Source: an uncultured Planctomycetaceae bacterium
Lineage (GTDB): Bacteria > Planctomycetota > Planctomycetia > Pirellulales > Pirellulaceae
Assembly (NCBI GenBank): GCA_903921945.1
Contig: CAIXSC010000504.1
Coordinates: forward strand, 1-14,204
Length of the DNA: 14,204 nt
Direction of reading: 5' to 3'
Position numbers and translations under genes: made by a program. The stretch's first letter is position 1, and every line of letters begins with the position of its first letter. Below are positions 6,601 through 14,204 of this stretch, piece after piece. The notes beneath the pieces are model-generated. The model was not told the origin of the DNA. It made no database searches and was given only the letters and a program-made list of their open reading frames with translations.

Positions 6601-7581
6601 TCACGTCGCCGCTGGACGGTCGCACTTGATAACCGCCTCGCGGAGGCCGGCGAGCGGGTCGCGAGTCGGGATGAATTCGTGTCCGACGTATCCCTTGTAG
6701 CCGACATCCACGATCGCCTTCATCACGGCCGGATAGTTGATTTCCTGTAAATCGTCCAATTCGCCGCGGCCCGGATTTCCGGCCGTGTGAACGTGATTGA
6801 TGAAATCGCGGCACTGCTTCACTCGCGTGATGAGATCGCCGTCCATGATTTGAACATGGTAGATGTCGAACAGCAGGCCGAGCCGCGGCGATCCGACTTG
6901 CCGGAGGATCTCCAGGCAGTAGTCGATGTGATCGCCCTGATAACCGGGATGCCCTTTCATCTCGATGTCCACGCGGCTGTTGAGCATTTCGAGTGACAGG
7001 TTGACTTTCTTCTCTTCCGCGTAGCCGATGATCTGTTTGAATCCGGCGACGCAGTGCTTGATGCCGTCCTCGGGCGAGATAACAGTCGGGTTTTTCGGCA
7101 ACTTCGAGAGGTCGGCGTGTTTGCCGCCAGCCGGCTCCCCTGCGTCTTGCGCGAAGCCTGTGAAAGTGATGACCGTCGGCACGCCGGCCGCCGCGCTGGC
7201 GTCGATTGACTTGCGGAGAATCTCCAAGCACATCGCGTGGTACTTCGGGTTGTTCATCCCTTGGGTGAACGAATGGCTGCCGGCGATGGCGCAGGCGAGC
7301 CCGTGCCGCTTCAGCGTGTCGAAGTGCTGAGGCGCGACAAGTTCCACACTCTTGCATCCCAACTGCTTCGCGACCCGACAGGTCCCCTCCACGTCCCAAT
7401 GCTTTTGGAAGCACCAGTGGACGATCGAGTGGTTTACGCCGCCTTGCGGTTGGTACTCGTCGGCCGCGGCGGCCGCTTCCCGGGCGCCGATTCCACTCGA
7501 CGCGCCCACGGCGATCGCGGCGGCGCCCGCCAGCCAGCGGCGACGCGACGTGGATATGTCCCGGGATAAGTGATCGCTCAT
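6601..7581 (-). CDS. Tat-exported hydroxypyruvate isomerase-like TIM-barrel protein
   Basis: A 326-residue protein of the xylose isomerase-like/AP endonuclease 2 superfamily, close to hydroxypyruvate isomerase (hydroxypyruvate to tartronate semialdehyde). The N-terminus is a Tat-type signal: TSRRRWLAG (11-19), an Ala-rich core and an AREAAAAA cleavage zone near residue 40. Likely metal ligands are Glu198 (LSLEML), Asp239 (LLFDIYHVQIMDGD), His265 (HVHTAGNPGRGE) and Glu302 (GHEFIP). E. coli Hyi uses Gln at the third of these positions. The substrate cannot be fixed from sequence, and Tat export argues against simple central metabolism. The frame stays open upstream to 7965, but that stretch lies inside the enolase gene read antisense. 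The ATG at 7581 has AGGAG seven bases upstream and is 20 bp after the enolase stop codon, so the two are co-transcribed. Confidence 0.9.
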   Translation of the reverse strand: MSDHLSRDISTSRRRWLAGAAAIAVGASSGIGAREAAAAADEYQPQGGVNHSIVHWCFQKHWDVEGTCRVAKQLGCKSVELVAPQHFDTLKRHGLACAIAGSHSFTQGMNNPKYHAMCLEILRKSIDASAAAGVPTVITFTGFAQDAGEPAGGKHADLSKLPKNPTVISPEDGIKHCVAGFKQIIGYAEEKKVNLSLEMLNSRVDIEMKGHPGYQGDHIDYCLEILRQVGSPRLGLLFDIYHVQIMDGDLITRVKQCRDFINHVHTAGNPGRGELDDLQEINYPAVMKAIVDVGYKGYVGHEFIPTRDPLAGLREAVIKCDRPAAT

Positions 7582-7588
7582 GGCGAGG

Positions 7589-7593
7589 CTCCT
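7589..7593 (-). promoter_or_regulatory. Ribosome binding site of the isomerase-like gene
   Basis: AGGAG sits seven bases before the ATG at 7581, in the 20-bp gap after the enolase stop codon. It fixes the start and removes a false 128-residue extension. Confidence 0.8.
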
Positions 7594-7601
7594 GTCATTG
7601 A

Positions 7602-8915
7602 TCAAGGAAGCAATTCGGCGATGCGAAGCAGTTGGTTGTACTTGGCCAGCCGTTCGCTGCGGACGATCGAACCGATTTTGATGAGATCGCCAGCGGCGCC
7701 AACCGCCAAGTCGGCGATGGTGGCGTCTTCCGTCTCGCCGCTCCGCGCCGAGACCACGCAAGTGTAGCCCGCGGAGCGGGCGAGTTGCATGGCCCGCAAA
7801 GTCTCGGTGATCGTGCCGATCTGATTGATCTTGATCAACACGCTGTTGGCCACGCCGCGCTGGATGCCAGTTCGCAGACGCTCGACGTTGGTCGTGAACA
7901 GATCGTCGCCGACCAGCCGCACTCGGTGCCCGAGCCGCCGCGTCAGGCGTTCCCAGCCCTCCCAATCGTCTTCGGCCAAGCCATCCTCGATGCTCGTAAT
8001 CGGGTATCGATCAATCCACTCTTCCAGCCGGTCGATCATTTGATCGCTGGAAAGGCAAGTGCCGCGTTCCGAAGCCAAGCGATAACCATTGCCATCCCAG
8101 AAATGCGTCGCGGCCACATCGAGCGCAATAGTGGCGTCGGCGCCTGGCCGCAGCCCGGCCTTTTCAATCGCCTTCACGACATATTCCACGGCCTCGCGAT
8201 TGCCCGGCAATCGTGGACCAAAGCCGCCCTCATCGCCCACCAGCCGTCCTTCGTAGCCGTCGGCGGCAAGCAACCGCCCGAGCCGATTGTAGATCCGCAC
8301 GATCCATTCCAAACCGGTCGGGTAGTCGGGCGCGCCAACGGGAATCGCCAACACGTCCTGAAAATCGATATTGCCGCCGGCATGAAGTCCGCCGGAGATC
8401 ATGTTGGTCATCGGCAACGGCATCCGTGGCCCCGGCGGCACCAACGGCCCTGGCGGTGCCAGCGGCGCCGGCAACGGCCGATCGGCTAGCGGCGGCAACG
8501 AGCTATACAGCGTGTGGAAATGCTGAAACAGCGGCACTCCACGGGCGGCCGCCCCAAGATGCGCGACCGCCAGCGATACGCCCAGCAACGCGTTGCCACC
8601 GAGTCTCGTCTTCTGCGGAGTGCCATCGGCCGCGACCAACCGTTGGTCCACGGCTGCCTGGTCCGAAACATCGGTCTCCAACAACAGCGGTCGCAGGATG
8701 TCGTTCACGTGGGCGACCGCTTGGCGAACCCCAAGACCGTCGTAGCGGGCCGAGTCTCGATCGCGCAGTTCACAAGCCTCCCACTTCCCGGTGCTCGCCC
8801 CGGACGGCACAATCGCCCGCCCGGTCAACTCGCCCGCCGACGCTTCGACCTCCACCGTCGGACGGCCGCGGCTGTCGAGCAGTTCCCGAGCGAACAATCG
8901 CGTAAGCCGGATCAT
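7602..8915 (-). CDS. eno: Enolase (2-phosphoglycerate dehydratase), divergent
   Basis: A 437-residue enolase-family protein; the classical reaction is 2-phosphoglycerate to phosphoenolpyruvate. Conserved blocks are ARELLDSRGRPTVEVE (9-24), VPSGASTGKWEA (36-47), VGDEGGFGP (226-234, general acid Glu229), LDVAA (Asp266), SIEDGLAEDDWEGW (308-321, Glu310), VGDDLF (335-340), LIKINQIGT (360-368, base Lys362) and IKIGSIVRSERLAKYNQLLRI (from 412). All three metal ligands are present, and so is His178 of the GGLHAGG loop. Two active-site positions differ: the usual QE of DIQEFMI is QD (Asp187), and SHRSGETED reads SARSGETED (Ala390). A Pro/Leu/Ala-rich insertion of about 20 residues (about 141-164) separates the cap domain from the barrel. 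It may be a housekeeping enolase, a weak one, or a paralogue with another substrate. AGGAG ten bases upstream supports the ATG at 8915. Confidence 0.9.
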   Translation of the reverse strand: MIRLTRLFARELLDSRGRPTVEVEASAGELTGRAIVPSGASTGKWEACELRDRDSARYDGLGVRQAVAHVNDILRPLLLETDVSDQAAVDQRLVAADGTPQKTRLGGNALLGVSLAVAHLGAAARGVPLFQHFHTLYSSLPPLADRPLPAPLAPPGPLVPPGPRMPLPMTNMISGGLHAGGNIDFQDVLAIPVGAPDYPTGLEWIVRIYNRLGRLLAADGYEGRLVGDEGGFGPRLPGNREAVEYVVKAIEKAGLRPGADATIALDVAATHFWDGNGYRLASERGTCLSSDQMIDRLEEWIDRYPITSIEDGLAEDDWEGWERLTRRLGHRVRLVGDDLFTTNVERLRTGIQRGVANSVLIKINQIGTITETLRAMQLARSAGYTCVVSARSGETEDATIADLAVGAAGDLIKIGSIVRSERLAKYNQLLRIAELLP

Positions 8916-8987
8916 GTCAACGTTTCTCCTCGCGGGTCATGAAGCCCTTCGTTCGTCGTGGCACACATCGATTGGTTCACCACGGAT

Positions 8988-10244
8988 TCAGCGCGCTGCG
9001 TCATGCCTTCGAGTCCCCGCGACACGCTCAAGAGCGGCCGACCGGATCGACGCGGCCATTGCGTCCCAAGTCGCGGCGGGCTGCTCGATCAACGGTTTCG
9101 CCAGTTGGCGAACGATCGCCGCTTCCTCGGGCGCCAGGTATTCGACGCGACTCTTCCCATCGACCCGCGCGAGCAAGCAGGCCGCCCAATTGTGGTTGGC
9201 CCGCCGTTCCAACGCCGACCACTCGTCCCTGCCGACCACCGGCGCGAGCGTGTCGCGATAGGTCCGCCAAAACGACTCGGCGAGCGCGAAAAAATCCGCG
9301 AAACGCGTGGCGAAATGCAGCGACTTCAGCGCCAGATGCGTCAGGAAGAACCCGAGATCGAATGCCGGATCGCCAAAGTGGCCGACCTCGCAATCGATCA
9401 GCATCAATCCCCCGGGCCAGACCAAGAGGTTTTTGGGACTGAAATCGCCATGCACCAAACACCGGGGATGGGCCGACAGCGAATCGAGCAGTTCCGCGAT
9501 CGGCGACGCAAGTTCGGGATGCACGCGCGAGACCTGACGATAATAAGGGTCCAGCCGCAGATCGTCGAAGTACTGGCGATCCGCGAAATCGCGTTCGACG
9601 TCCTCGTCACGCCATGTCGACGCATGAAGACGGCCCAGGATCCGACCGCAGGCCGCCGCCGTCGCGATGTCGGCTTCGCCACCGAGCAACCGTTGCTTCC
9701 ACGTCGAGTGCCCCAGCGGCGCAGCCGTCATGGCGAAAACGTACTGCTCGCGGTCTTCGAACAGAATCCGCGGCAAGCACACCGAAAGCCCGCTTCGCCA
9801 CTCCCCGTTAGCGGTCCCCGCCCCGATCGCGGCCGGTGGCGGATCGACCAGCCGCGTTTCACACAGCCGAAGCACGGCGACTTCCCGCCAGATGCGTTCC
9901 ACGCTGCAAAACCACGGATCGGGAACGCGGAGCTGTGGGCGGGCCTGCTTCAGCACGAAGTCGCCATCCGGGCATTCGGGACTTTCAGGGCGCTCCCAGG
10001 TTGCTGAGCGTTCAAGAAGTTCACTGCGTTCAAGAGTTGCAGTGCGTTCAAGCGGTTCAGGGCGTTCAAGCGGTTCAGGGCGTTCAAAAGTGGCAGGCCG
10101 TCCAGGCCGTTCAGGCCGATGCACGTGCAGGACGACATTGCTGACGCCGCCTGACAGGAATTGGACTTCGAGCGGTTCTGTCGCGCCGACTCGACCGGCT
10201 TCCCGCAAGTAGGCGGCCGCATTGTGCTCATCGAGAAGCCGCAT
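8988..10244 (-). CDS. APH-fold small-molecule kinase with repeat insertion
   Basis: A 418-residue phosphotransferase of the aminoglycoside phosphotransferase/choline kinase/methylthioribose kinase fold. Visible parts are the nucleotide loop FLSGGVSNVVL (29-39), the ATP-binding Lys99 in FVLKQARPQLRV, a likely alpha-C Glu in ERIWREVAVL (116-125), the catalytic HGDFSPKN (265-272, Asp267 and Asn272), and the second metal Asp284 in MLIDCEVGHFGDPAFDLG. Residues about 43-91 are a low-complexity hexapeptide repeat (ERPEPL, ERTATL, ERSELL and relatives) placed between strands beta-2 and beta-3, where relatives have a short turn. The reading frame stays open through it, so the gene seems intact. The substrate is unknown; antibiotic resistance should not be assumed. 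AGAAG eight bases before the ATG at 10244 is a modest ribosome site. The gene lies 129 bp after the M16 gene and 72 bp before eno. Confidence 0.87.
   Translation of the reverse strand: MRLLDEHNAAAYLREAGRVGATEPLEVQFLSGGVSNVVLHVHRPERPGRPATFERPEPLERPEPLERTATLERSELLERSATWERPESPECPDGDFVLKQARPQLRVPDPWFCSVERIWREVAVLRLCETRLVDPPPAAIGAGTANGEWRSGLSVCLPRILFEDREQYVFAMTAAPLGHSTWKQRLLGGEADIATAAACGRILGRLHASTWRDEDVERDFADRQYFDDLRLDPYYRQVSRVHPELASPIAELLDSLSAHPRCLVHGDFSPKNLLVWPGGLMLIDCEVGHFGDPAFDLGFFLTHLALKSLHFATRFADFFALAESFWRTYRDTLAPVVGRDEWSALERRANHNWAACLLARVDGKSRVEYLAPEEAAIVRQLAKPLIEQPAATWDAMAASIRSAALERVAGTRRHDAAR
9973..10116. repeat. 18-bp minisatellite, eight copies, in frame within the kinase gene
   Basis: Eight successive 18-bp units start at 9973, 9991, 10009, 10027, 10045, 10063, 10081 and 10099. 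The units at 10045 and 10063 are identical (CGTTCAAGCGGTTCAGGG on the plus strand); the others vary. The period equals six codons, so copy-number change keeps the kinase frame and adds or removes hexapeptides of the ERPEPL type. The identical inner pair suggests recent duplication. Confidence 0.93.
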
Positions 10245-10373
10245 GAATGTTGCTTCTTTCCAAAACGAACGGCCGCGACCGGGACGTTTGAATGCCCGAT
10301 GGCCCGAGTCCAGCCTGGGCGAGTACGCTCCAGGCGCAACCCATCACGAACGCGGCTCCGTGGCCATGTTCGC

Positions 10374-13106
10374 TTACTTGGGACTCGACTTGGCGAAGTC
10401 GCCAGCGGTAATGAGCACCATTTTTTTCGGGTCCCAATGCTTGCGAGCCGTCTCCGTGACACTCGCGGCATCGAGCGTTTGCACGGCTTTTTCCAGCTCC
10501 AAGTAGTAAGCCATCGTGCGGCTTTCATACAAGGTATCGGCGAGCAATCCAGCCAGCCGTTCATCGCTCGCGCGGACAACCTGTTGCTGCTGCAGGTAGC
10601 CACCCTTGGCACGCGCGACTTCCTCGGCCGTCACGCCATCCTTAAGCAGCTTTTCCAATTCCTCGCGAATCGCCTGTTCGACCTTGCCGATGTTGAGCGG
10701 ATTCGTGATCGCTTGAATCTGCCACGCGGCCCGTTTGTCAAGCGATTGAGCGCTGAACCCCGAGCCGACGCCGTAGGACAGTCCTTCTTTCTGACGCACG
10801 CGGTCGCCAAGCCGCGACGAGAGCGAGCCGCCGCCCAGGATGTAATTCGCGATCACGAGCGCCGGATAGTCCGGGTCCGCGTTGCTCATCGGCATCAACG
10901 CCGCCGCCAGATAGATCGCGTTGGCTTTGTCCGGCGTTTGAATCACCTGCTTGCCATATTCCAGCCGCGCGGGCATCTCCCGCACCAACCGGGCGTACGG
11001 CGCCGGCGATTTCCAGTTGTCGAGCGTTGCGAGCAGCGGGGCGATCGCGGCCGGATCGAAGTCGCCGACAACCGCCAATTCACCGTTGTGCCCGTTCAGC
11101 AATTCGCCATACAGCCCGCGCACGTCCTCGACCCGCAACGCCTTTACGCGCGCGGCCGCCTCGGGCCCGGTCGGCACATAACGCGGGTCGCTGGTCTCGT
11201 ATTGCACCAACGCGCGACGGATGGCGTTCGAAGCGAGCGATTGCGGATCGGAAAGAGTCTGTTCGATGGCCGTGAGTTGTTCGCGTTTGAGCACTTCCAA
11301 TTCGTCCGCGGACAGTGCCGGCTCGCGCAGCAACCGGCTGAGGATGCCGACGGCGGCGGGAAGATTCTCGCGTTTCGTGCGCAACGAGAACGCCGCAAAC
11401 CCGGCGTCGCCGCTCGACGAAAGCTGGGTCTTTTCACGATCCAGCGCGTCGCGGAGTTGTTGGAATGGCAGGTCTTTCGCGCCGCGGGCCATCAGTTCCG
11501 GCAGGAACTCGGCAGCCGTTGACCGCCCGGCCAGCGACTTGACATCGCCGTATCGCAACCGCAGCGTCAGCGACACGGTTTCTCCCCGCGTCTTCTTCGG
11601 CAGGATCGCCATTTTCAGGCCATTGGCGAGTTGCGAACGCTGGGTCCGGGCTTCGATCGCCGCCGGCGCGACGTCGAACGCCTCGCCCGCCGCCGCCGCC
11701 GCTCGGCCCTTGTAGTCCTTGACCATGTCCATCACGTCGGGCGTTTCCGGCACTTCGACACGCTGCGACGCTTCGCTGGGCAAAAACAAACCGACCGTGC
11801 GGTTGGCTCGTTGCAAGTAGCGGGCGGCCACCGCGCGGACGTCGTCCGGCTTCACCTTTTCCACGCGATCGCGGTACAAGAAGTAAAGCCGCCAATCCCC
11901 CTGCGAGGCCCATGAACTGAGTGAAACGGCAATGCCCGTGGTGTTCGCGGAAGCGAGCTCCCAGTCTTTGAGCAACTGCTGGCGGGCCCGCGCGGTTTCC
12001 TCCTCCGTGGCTCCCTGTTCGCCGACGGCTTCGGTCGCTCGCAGCAGCGCGGCAAGCGCATCGTCAGGCGAGCGTTCCTTGGCGATCTCGGCGCCGACGA
12101 GCAGCAATGTCGGATCATGGCGGGCTTGCGCGAAACCGAACACGCTGCTGGCGATGCCCGGTTCCACCAAAGCTTTGTACAGGCGTCCGGACGGCTGGGC
12201 GCTGAGGATGCGAGCAAGCACTGCAACCGCCGCGAAATCGGGATGCGAACCGGCACAAACGTGGTAGGCAACGCCGGCAATCGCGACATCGCCGACGCGG
12301 CGCAGCGTGACGGTGCGCTCGCCATCCTGCGGAGGCTCAACCGTGTACGTCCGGGGCAATTCGCGAGTTGGTCGCGGGATGGCCCCAAAATGGGTCTGCA
12401 CCAGCTTGAGCGCCGTCGCCTCTTCAAACTTGCCCGCGACAACCAAAATCGCGTTGTCAGGCTGGTAGTACTTGGCGTAGAAGGCCCGCAAGGCCACGAT
12501 CGGCACACGCTCGATATCGCTGCGGTTGCCGATGGTCGACTTGCCGTAATTGTGCCATTCATAGGCCGTGGCGGAGATGCGCTGGAAGAGCACTCGGGAC
12601 GGCGAATTCTCGCCGCGCTCAAACTCGTTCCGCACCACCGTGAATTCGGACAGCAAGTCCTCCTGGCGGATCGAACTGTTGACGAACCGATCCGCTTCGA
12701 GCCGCAACGCGAACTCCAGGTTCTCATCGCTCGCGGGCAACGTCTCGAAATAGTTCGTCCGGTCATCCGAGGTTGTGCCGTTGAACTGGGCGCCGCGTTC
12801 GCTAAGCAGCTTCGGAATGTTGGCATGCGTCGGCGTGCCCTTGAACACCATGTGTTCGAGCAAGTGGGCCATGCCCGCCTCGCCGTAACCTTCGTGACGC
12901 GAACCGACGAGCACTGTCAGATTCACCGTGACGGTGGGCCGCGAGCTGTCTGGAAACAACAGGACTCGCAAGCCGTTGTCGAGCGTGTATTCGGTGATTC
13001 CTTCCACGGTCGCCACTTTTTTCGGCGCCGCGACTGCTCCGCCCGCTGCCATGATGATCGCCACCGCCAGCATCCCTCCTGCCACGGATTTCATCACACG
13101 ACTCAT
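10374..13106 (-). CDS. M16 family zinc metallopeptidase, two-half (pitrilysin-like)
   Basis: A 910-residue exported peptidase. A signal peptide (MSRVMKSVAGG, a hydrophobic run, then a GGAVA end near residue 26) implies action outside the cytoplasm. The N-terminal half carries the inverted zinc motif HLLEH (81-85) in GMAHLLEHMVFKGT, and the third ligand Glu161 in VVRNEFERGEN, 77 residues after Glu84. The C-terminal half starts near residue 500 (SQLANGLKMAILP) and has no zinc motif. It keeps the Arg...Tyr pair of the M16 C-domain in GDRVRQKEGLSYGVGSGF (about 767-784). This two-half single-chain form (active plus inactive) is normal for the family and forms a clamshell over short peptides. The ATG at 13106 has GGAG seven bases upstream. 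A GTG start at 13217 would add 37 residues in front of the signal peptide and is unlikely. It is the gene before the kinase, 129 bp away. Confidence 0.93.
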   Translation of the reverse strand: MSRVMKSVAGGMLAVAIIMAAGGAVAAPKKVATVEGITEYTLDNGLRVLLFPDSSRPTVTVNLTVLVGSRHEGYGEAGMAHLLEHMVFKGTPTHANIPKLLSERGAQFNGTTSDDRTNYFETLPASDENLEFALRLEADRFVNSSIRQEDLLSEFTVVRNEFERGENSPSRVLFQRISATAYEWHNYGKSTIGNRSDIERVPIVALRAFYAKYYQPDNAILVVAGKFEEATALKLVQTHFGAIPRPTRELPRTYTVEPPQDGERTVTLRRVGDVAIAGVAYHVCAGSHPDFAAVAVLARILSAQPSGRLYKALVEPGIASSVFGFAQARHDPTLLLVGAEIAKERSPDDALAALLRATEAVGEQGATEEETARARQQLLKDWELASANTTGIAVSLSSWASQGDWRLYFLYRDRVEKVKPDDVRAVAARYLQRANRTVGLFLPSEASQRVEVPETPDVMDMVKDYKGRAAAAAGEAFDVAPAAIEARTQRSQLANGLKMAILPKKTRGETVSLTLRLRYGDVKSLAGRSTAAEFLPELMARGAKDLPFQQLRDALDREKTQLSSSGDAGFAAFSLRTKRENLPAAVGILSRLLREPALSADELEVLKREQLTAIEQTLSDPQSLASNAIRRALVQYETSDPRYVPTGPEAAARVKALRVEDVRGLYGELLNGHNGELAVVGDFDPAAIAPLLATLDNWKSPAPYARLVREMPARLEYGKQVIQTPDKANAIYLAAALMPMSNADPDYPALVIANYILGGGSLSSRLGDRVRQKEGLSYGVGSGFSAQSLDKRAAWQIQAITNPLNIGKVEQAIREELEKLLKDGVTAEEVARAKGGYLQQQQVVRASDERLAGLLADTLYESRTMAYYLELEKAVQTLDAASVTETARKHWDPKKMVLITAGDFAKSSPK

Positions 13107-13401
13107 TCGACCGCTCCGTATTGGCTGAAACGCCCTGAAAACGTTCGCGTCTGGTGGCGGGCCGGTTGGACCCGCCATCGATTTCCCCGCGTCCCGAGTC
13201 ACTCGACAAGTTGGCACTGTATATCAAATTCCGGCCGATTGCGCGTGGCGGCTGAGCGAACGCGACCGCTCCACGCCTCGAGAGTGTTTCAAACCCGGGC
13301 AAGGGCCGACGTCGATTCCTCGAAGAATGGCCGCGAGGGTCTACCGTCGGACAAACCAACGGCCTGGGCAACGAGCGTCGATGCTGCGATGCCCACCAAA
13401 C
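13107..13401. other. Intergenic region upstream of the M16 gene
   Basis: About 295 bp with no supported gene. Its only AT-rich patch (13218-13230) contains TATACA on the minus strand (13223-13218), a possible -10 for the M16 gene. No matching -35 lies 17 bp further upstream, so this is weak. No terminator hairpin with a T-run is seen for the EF-hand gene. Confidence 0.4.
13114..13117 (-). promoter_or_regulatory. Ribosome binding site of the M16 peptidase gene
   Basis: GGAG is seven bases before the ATG at 13106, which starts directly on the signal peptide. A second ATG four codons later has no better site. Confidence 0.6.
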
Positions 13402-14204
13402 TTAAGGGCGGCGATCGGCCTCCTGGACTGTCAAACGGCCGTCGGCGTTTCGATCCAATTGTTGGAACAGGGCTGGTTCGCCGGGGAATTCACGCTGGCT
13501 GATTTGGCCATCGCCATTGGCATCCAAACTGTCAAACCAATCGGGTGCCGGTGCGTTCGCCATCGCTTGATCGGCGGGCGGATTCCCGGACGCTGACGGC
13601 GCACTGACGGGTGCGTCGGTGGAACTCGCAGGCATTGCGGGAACGGAACGGGCGAGTGCGGGCGGCGGACCGACCGCCCCCGCCGGCGTGACGCCACGGA
13701 CGACCGCCAGCCATACGAGCTCGGGTAACTCATCCCGCGTCACATCGCTCGATCCGTCCCGATCGAACTCAAGCAGGCGGGTTCCCAGTGTTTCGAGTTC
13801 CCGGCCGAGTAGTTGTCCGTCGCCATCGATGTCGGCCACGGTCCACAGCGCGTCCGGCGGGAAGCCGGCAACCACGCGGACCTTGCCACCGTCGATGCCG
13901 CTTGCCGCGGCGTTGATCGGAAAGACGGCAAGTCGCATGTTCCCGGCCGCCATTCGCCAGACGCCGCTCACGCGTTCGGGAACCGACTCGCTGGGCGACT
14001 CGGTTTCGCCGTTCCCAGAGGTCAGTTCCAGAGCGCCGGATTGCGGCGGAACGAACGAGGCTGGCGCGGGCGCGGAACGGTTAACGTCGGGCCAGTGGAT
14101 CGACCAGCGCGCGGCGAGCGGCAAGTCGGCGAGTCGTTCCAGTTCTCGGCGAGACAAGCGGCGATTGCCATCCTGGTCGAGCGCCGCGAACAGTGCCGGC
14201 CGCG
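13402..14204 (-). CDS. EF-hand calcium-binding protein, 5' end outside the window
   Basis: At least 266 residues are visible; the frame is open to the right edge, so the start and any signal peptide lie beyond 14204. Five 12-residue EF-hand loops can be read, starting at visible residues 9 (DQDGNRRLSRRE), 124 (DIDGDGQLLGRE), 147 (DRDGSSDVTRDE), 227 (DANGDGQISQRE) and 250 (DRNADGRLTVQE). All keep the acidic first position and the final Glu needed to hold calcium, and the last four form two close pairs. Between loops 1 and 2 is a region of unknown fold (about 30-120), and residues about 170-222 are Pro/Ala/Ser-rich linker. The role is probably structural or calcium-responsive at the cell surface, but nothing in the sequence fixes it. 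The TAA stop codon is at 13402-13404. Confidence 0.88.
   Translation of the reverse strand, partial: RPALFAALDQDGNRRLSRRELERLADLPLAARWSIHWPDVNRSAPAPASFVPPQSGALELTSGNGETESPSESVPERVSGVWRMAAGNMRLAVFPINAAASGIDGGKVRVVAGFPPDALWTVADIDGDGQLLGRELETLGTRLLEFDRDGSSDVTRDELPELVWLAVVRGVTPAGAVGPPPALARSVPAMPASSTDAPVSAPSASGNPPADQAMANAPAPDWFDSLDANGDGQISQREFPGEPALFQQLDRNADGRLTVQEADRRP

Noticed and set aside
7582..7965. N-terminal extension of the isomerase-like protein by 128 residues
   Set aside because: It reads inside the enolase gene in another frame on the same strand. The Tat signal and AGGAG site fix the start at 7581.
8958..10007. 349-codon plus-strand open frame opposite the kinase gene
   Set aside because: It lies antisense to the HGDFSPKN kinase and has no recognisable domain.
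8988..10244. Aminoglycoside resistance gene
   Set aside because: The APH fold is shared by many metabolic kinases, and the DCEVGHFGDPAFDLG region fits these as well; nothing points to drug resistance.
6601..10244. Methionine salvage cluster (MTR kinase, MtnW-type enolase)
   Set aside because: MtnW is RuBisCO-like and not a true enolase, and no mtnA-, mtnB- or mtnD-type gene is present.
10313..10335. Hairpin GCCTGG/CCAGGC after the M16 gene
   Set aside because: The stem is 6 bp with an 11-base loop and no T-run, so it is not a convincing terminator.
12117..13502. 461-codon plus-strand open frame opposite the M16 gene
   Set aside because: It is antisense to a clear M16 peptidase, rich in Arg and His with no motif, and typical of high-GC shadow frames.

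Overview
The window looks like chromosome of a high-GC planctomycete, most likely a Pirellulales-type member. This rests on the overall feel of the proteins: a Tat-exported hydroxypyruvate-isomerase-like TIM barrel, a secreted GGT-like hydrolase with an SVAGGDLQDQ-type C-terminus, an EF-hand protein, a small Pro/Gly/Gln-rich lipoprotein, and short tandem repeats in and between genes. No 16S, tRNA, phage or insertion-sequence feature is visible, so the placement is an inference. Nine protein genes are supported, eight complete and one cut by the right edge. Seven of them read on the minus strand.

Left part (1-4644). A 7-bp tandem array runs in from beyond the left edge. It is followed by a secreted GGT-like Ntn-hydrolase gene (minus). 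A 370-bp spacer holding small repeats separates this from the pyrimidine pair pyrB-pyrC (minus, 5-bp gap). PyrB looks catalytically intact. PyrC has lost most residues that bind metal or do catalysis in type I dihydroorotases, so it is probably a structural partner of PyrB or a changed enzyme.

Middle (4645-6555, plus strand). A GGDEF protein has a proline-rich linker and a possible leaderless start made by a 14-bp duplication. It is followed by a putative lipoprotein with a C-terminal domain that recalls SLBB/polysaccharide-export proteins.

Right part (6601-14204, all minus). Read in transcription order: an EF-hand protein (5' end missing), a two-half M16 metallopeptidase with signal peptide, an APH-fold small-molecule kinase, an enolase-like protein, and a Tat-exported sugar isomerase-like protein. 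The last two are 20 bp apart and surely co-transcribed; the kinase lies 72 bp upstream of the enolase gene. The kinase carries a 144-bp, 18-bp-period minisatellite that puts about 48 residues of hexapeptide repeat into its N-lobe. The enolase has two changed active-site positions and a proline-rich insertion.

The points most worth following up are the degenerate PyrC, the changed enolase with its isomerase/kinase neighbours, and the in-frame minisatellite in the kinase. I found no CRISPR array, defence system, mobile element or RNA gene.
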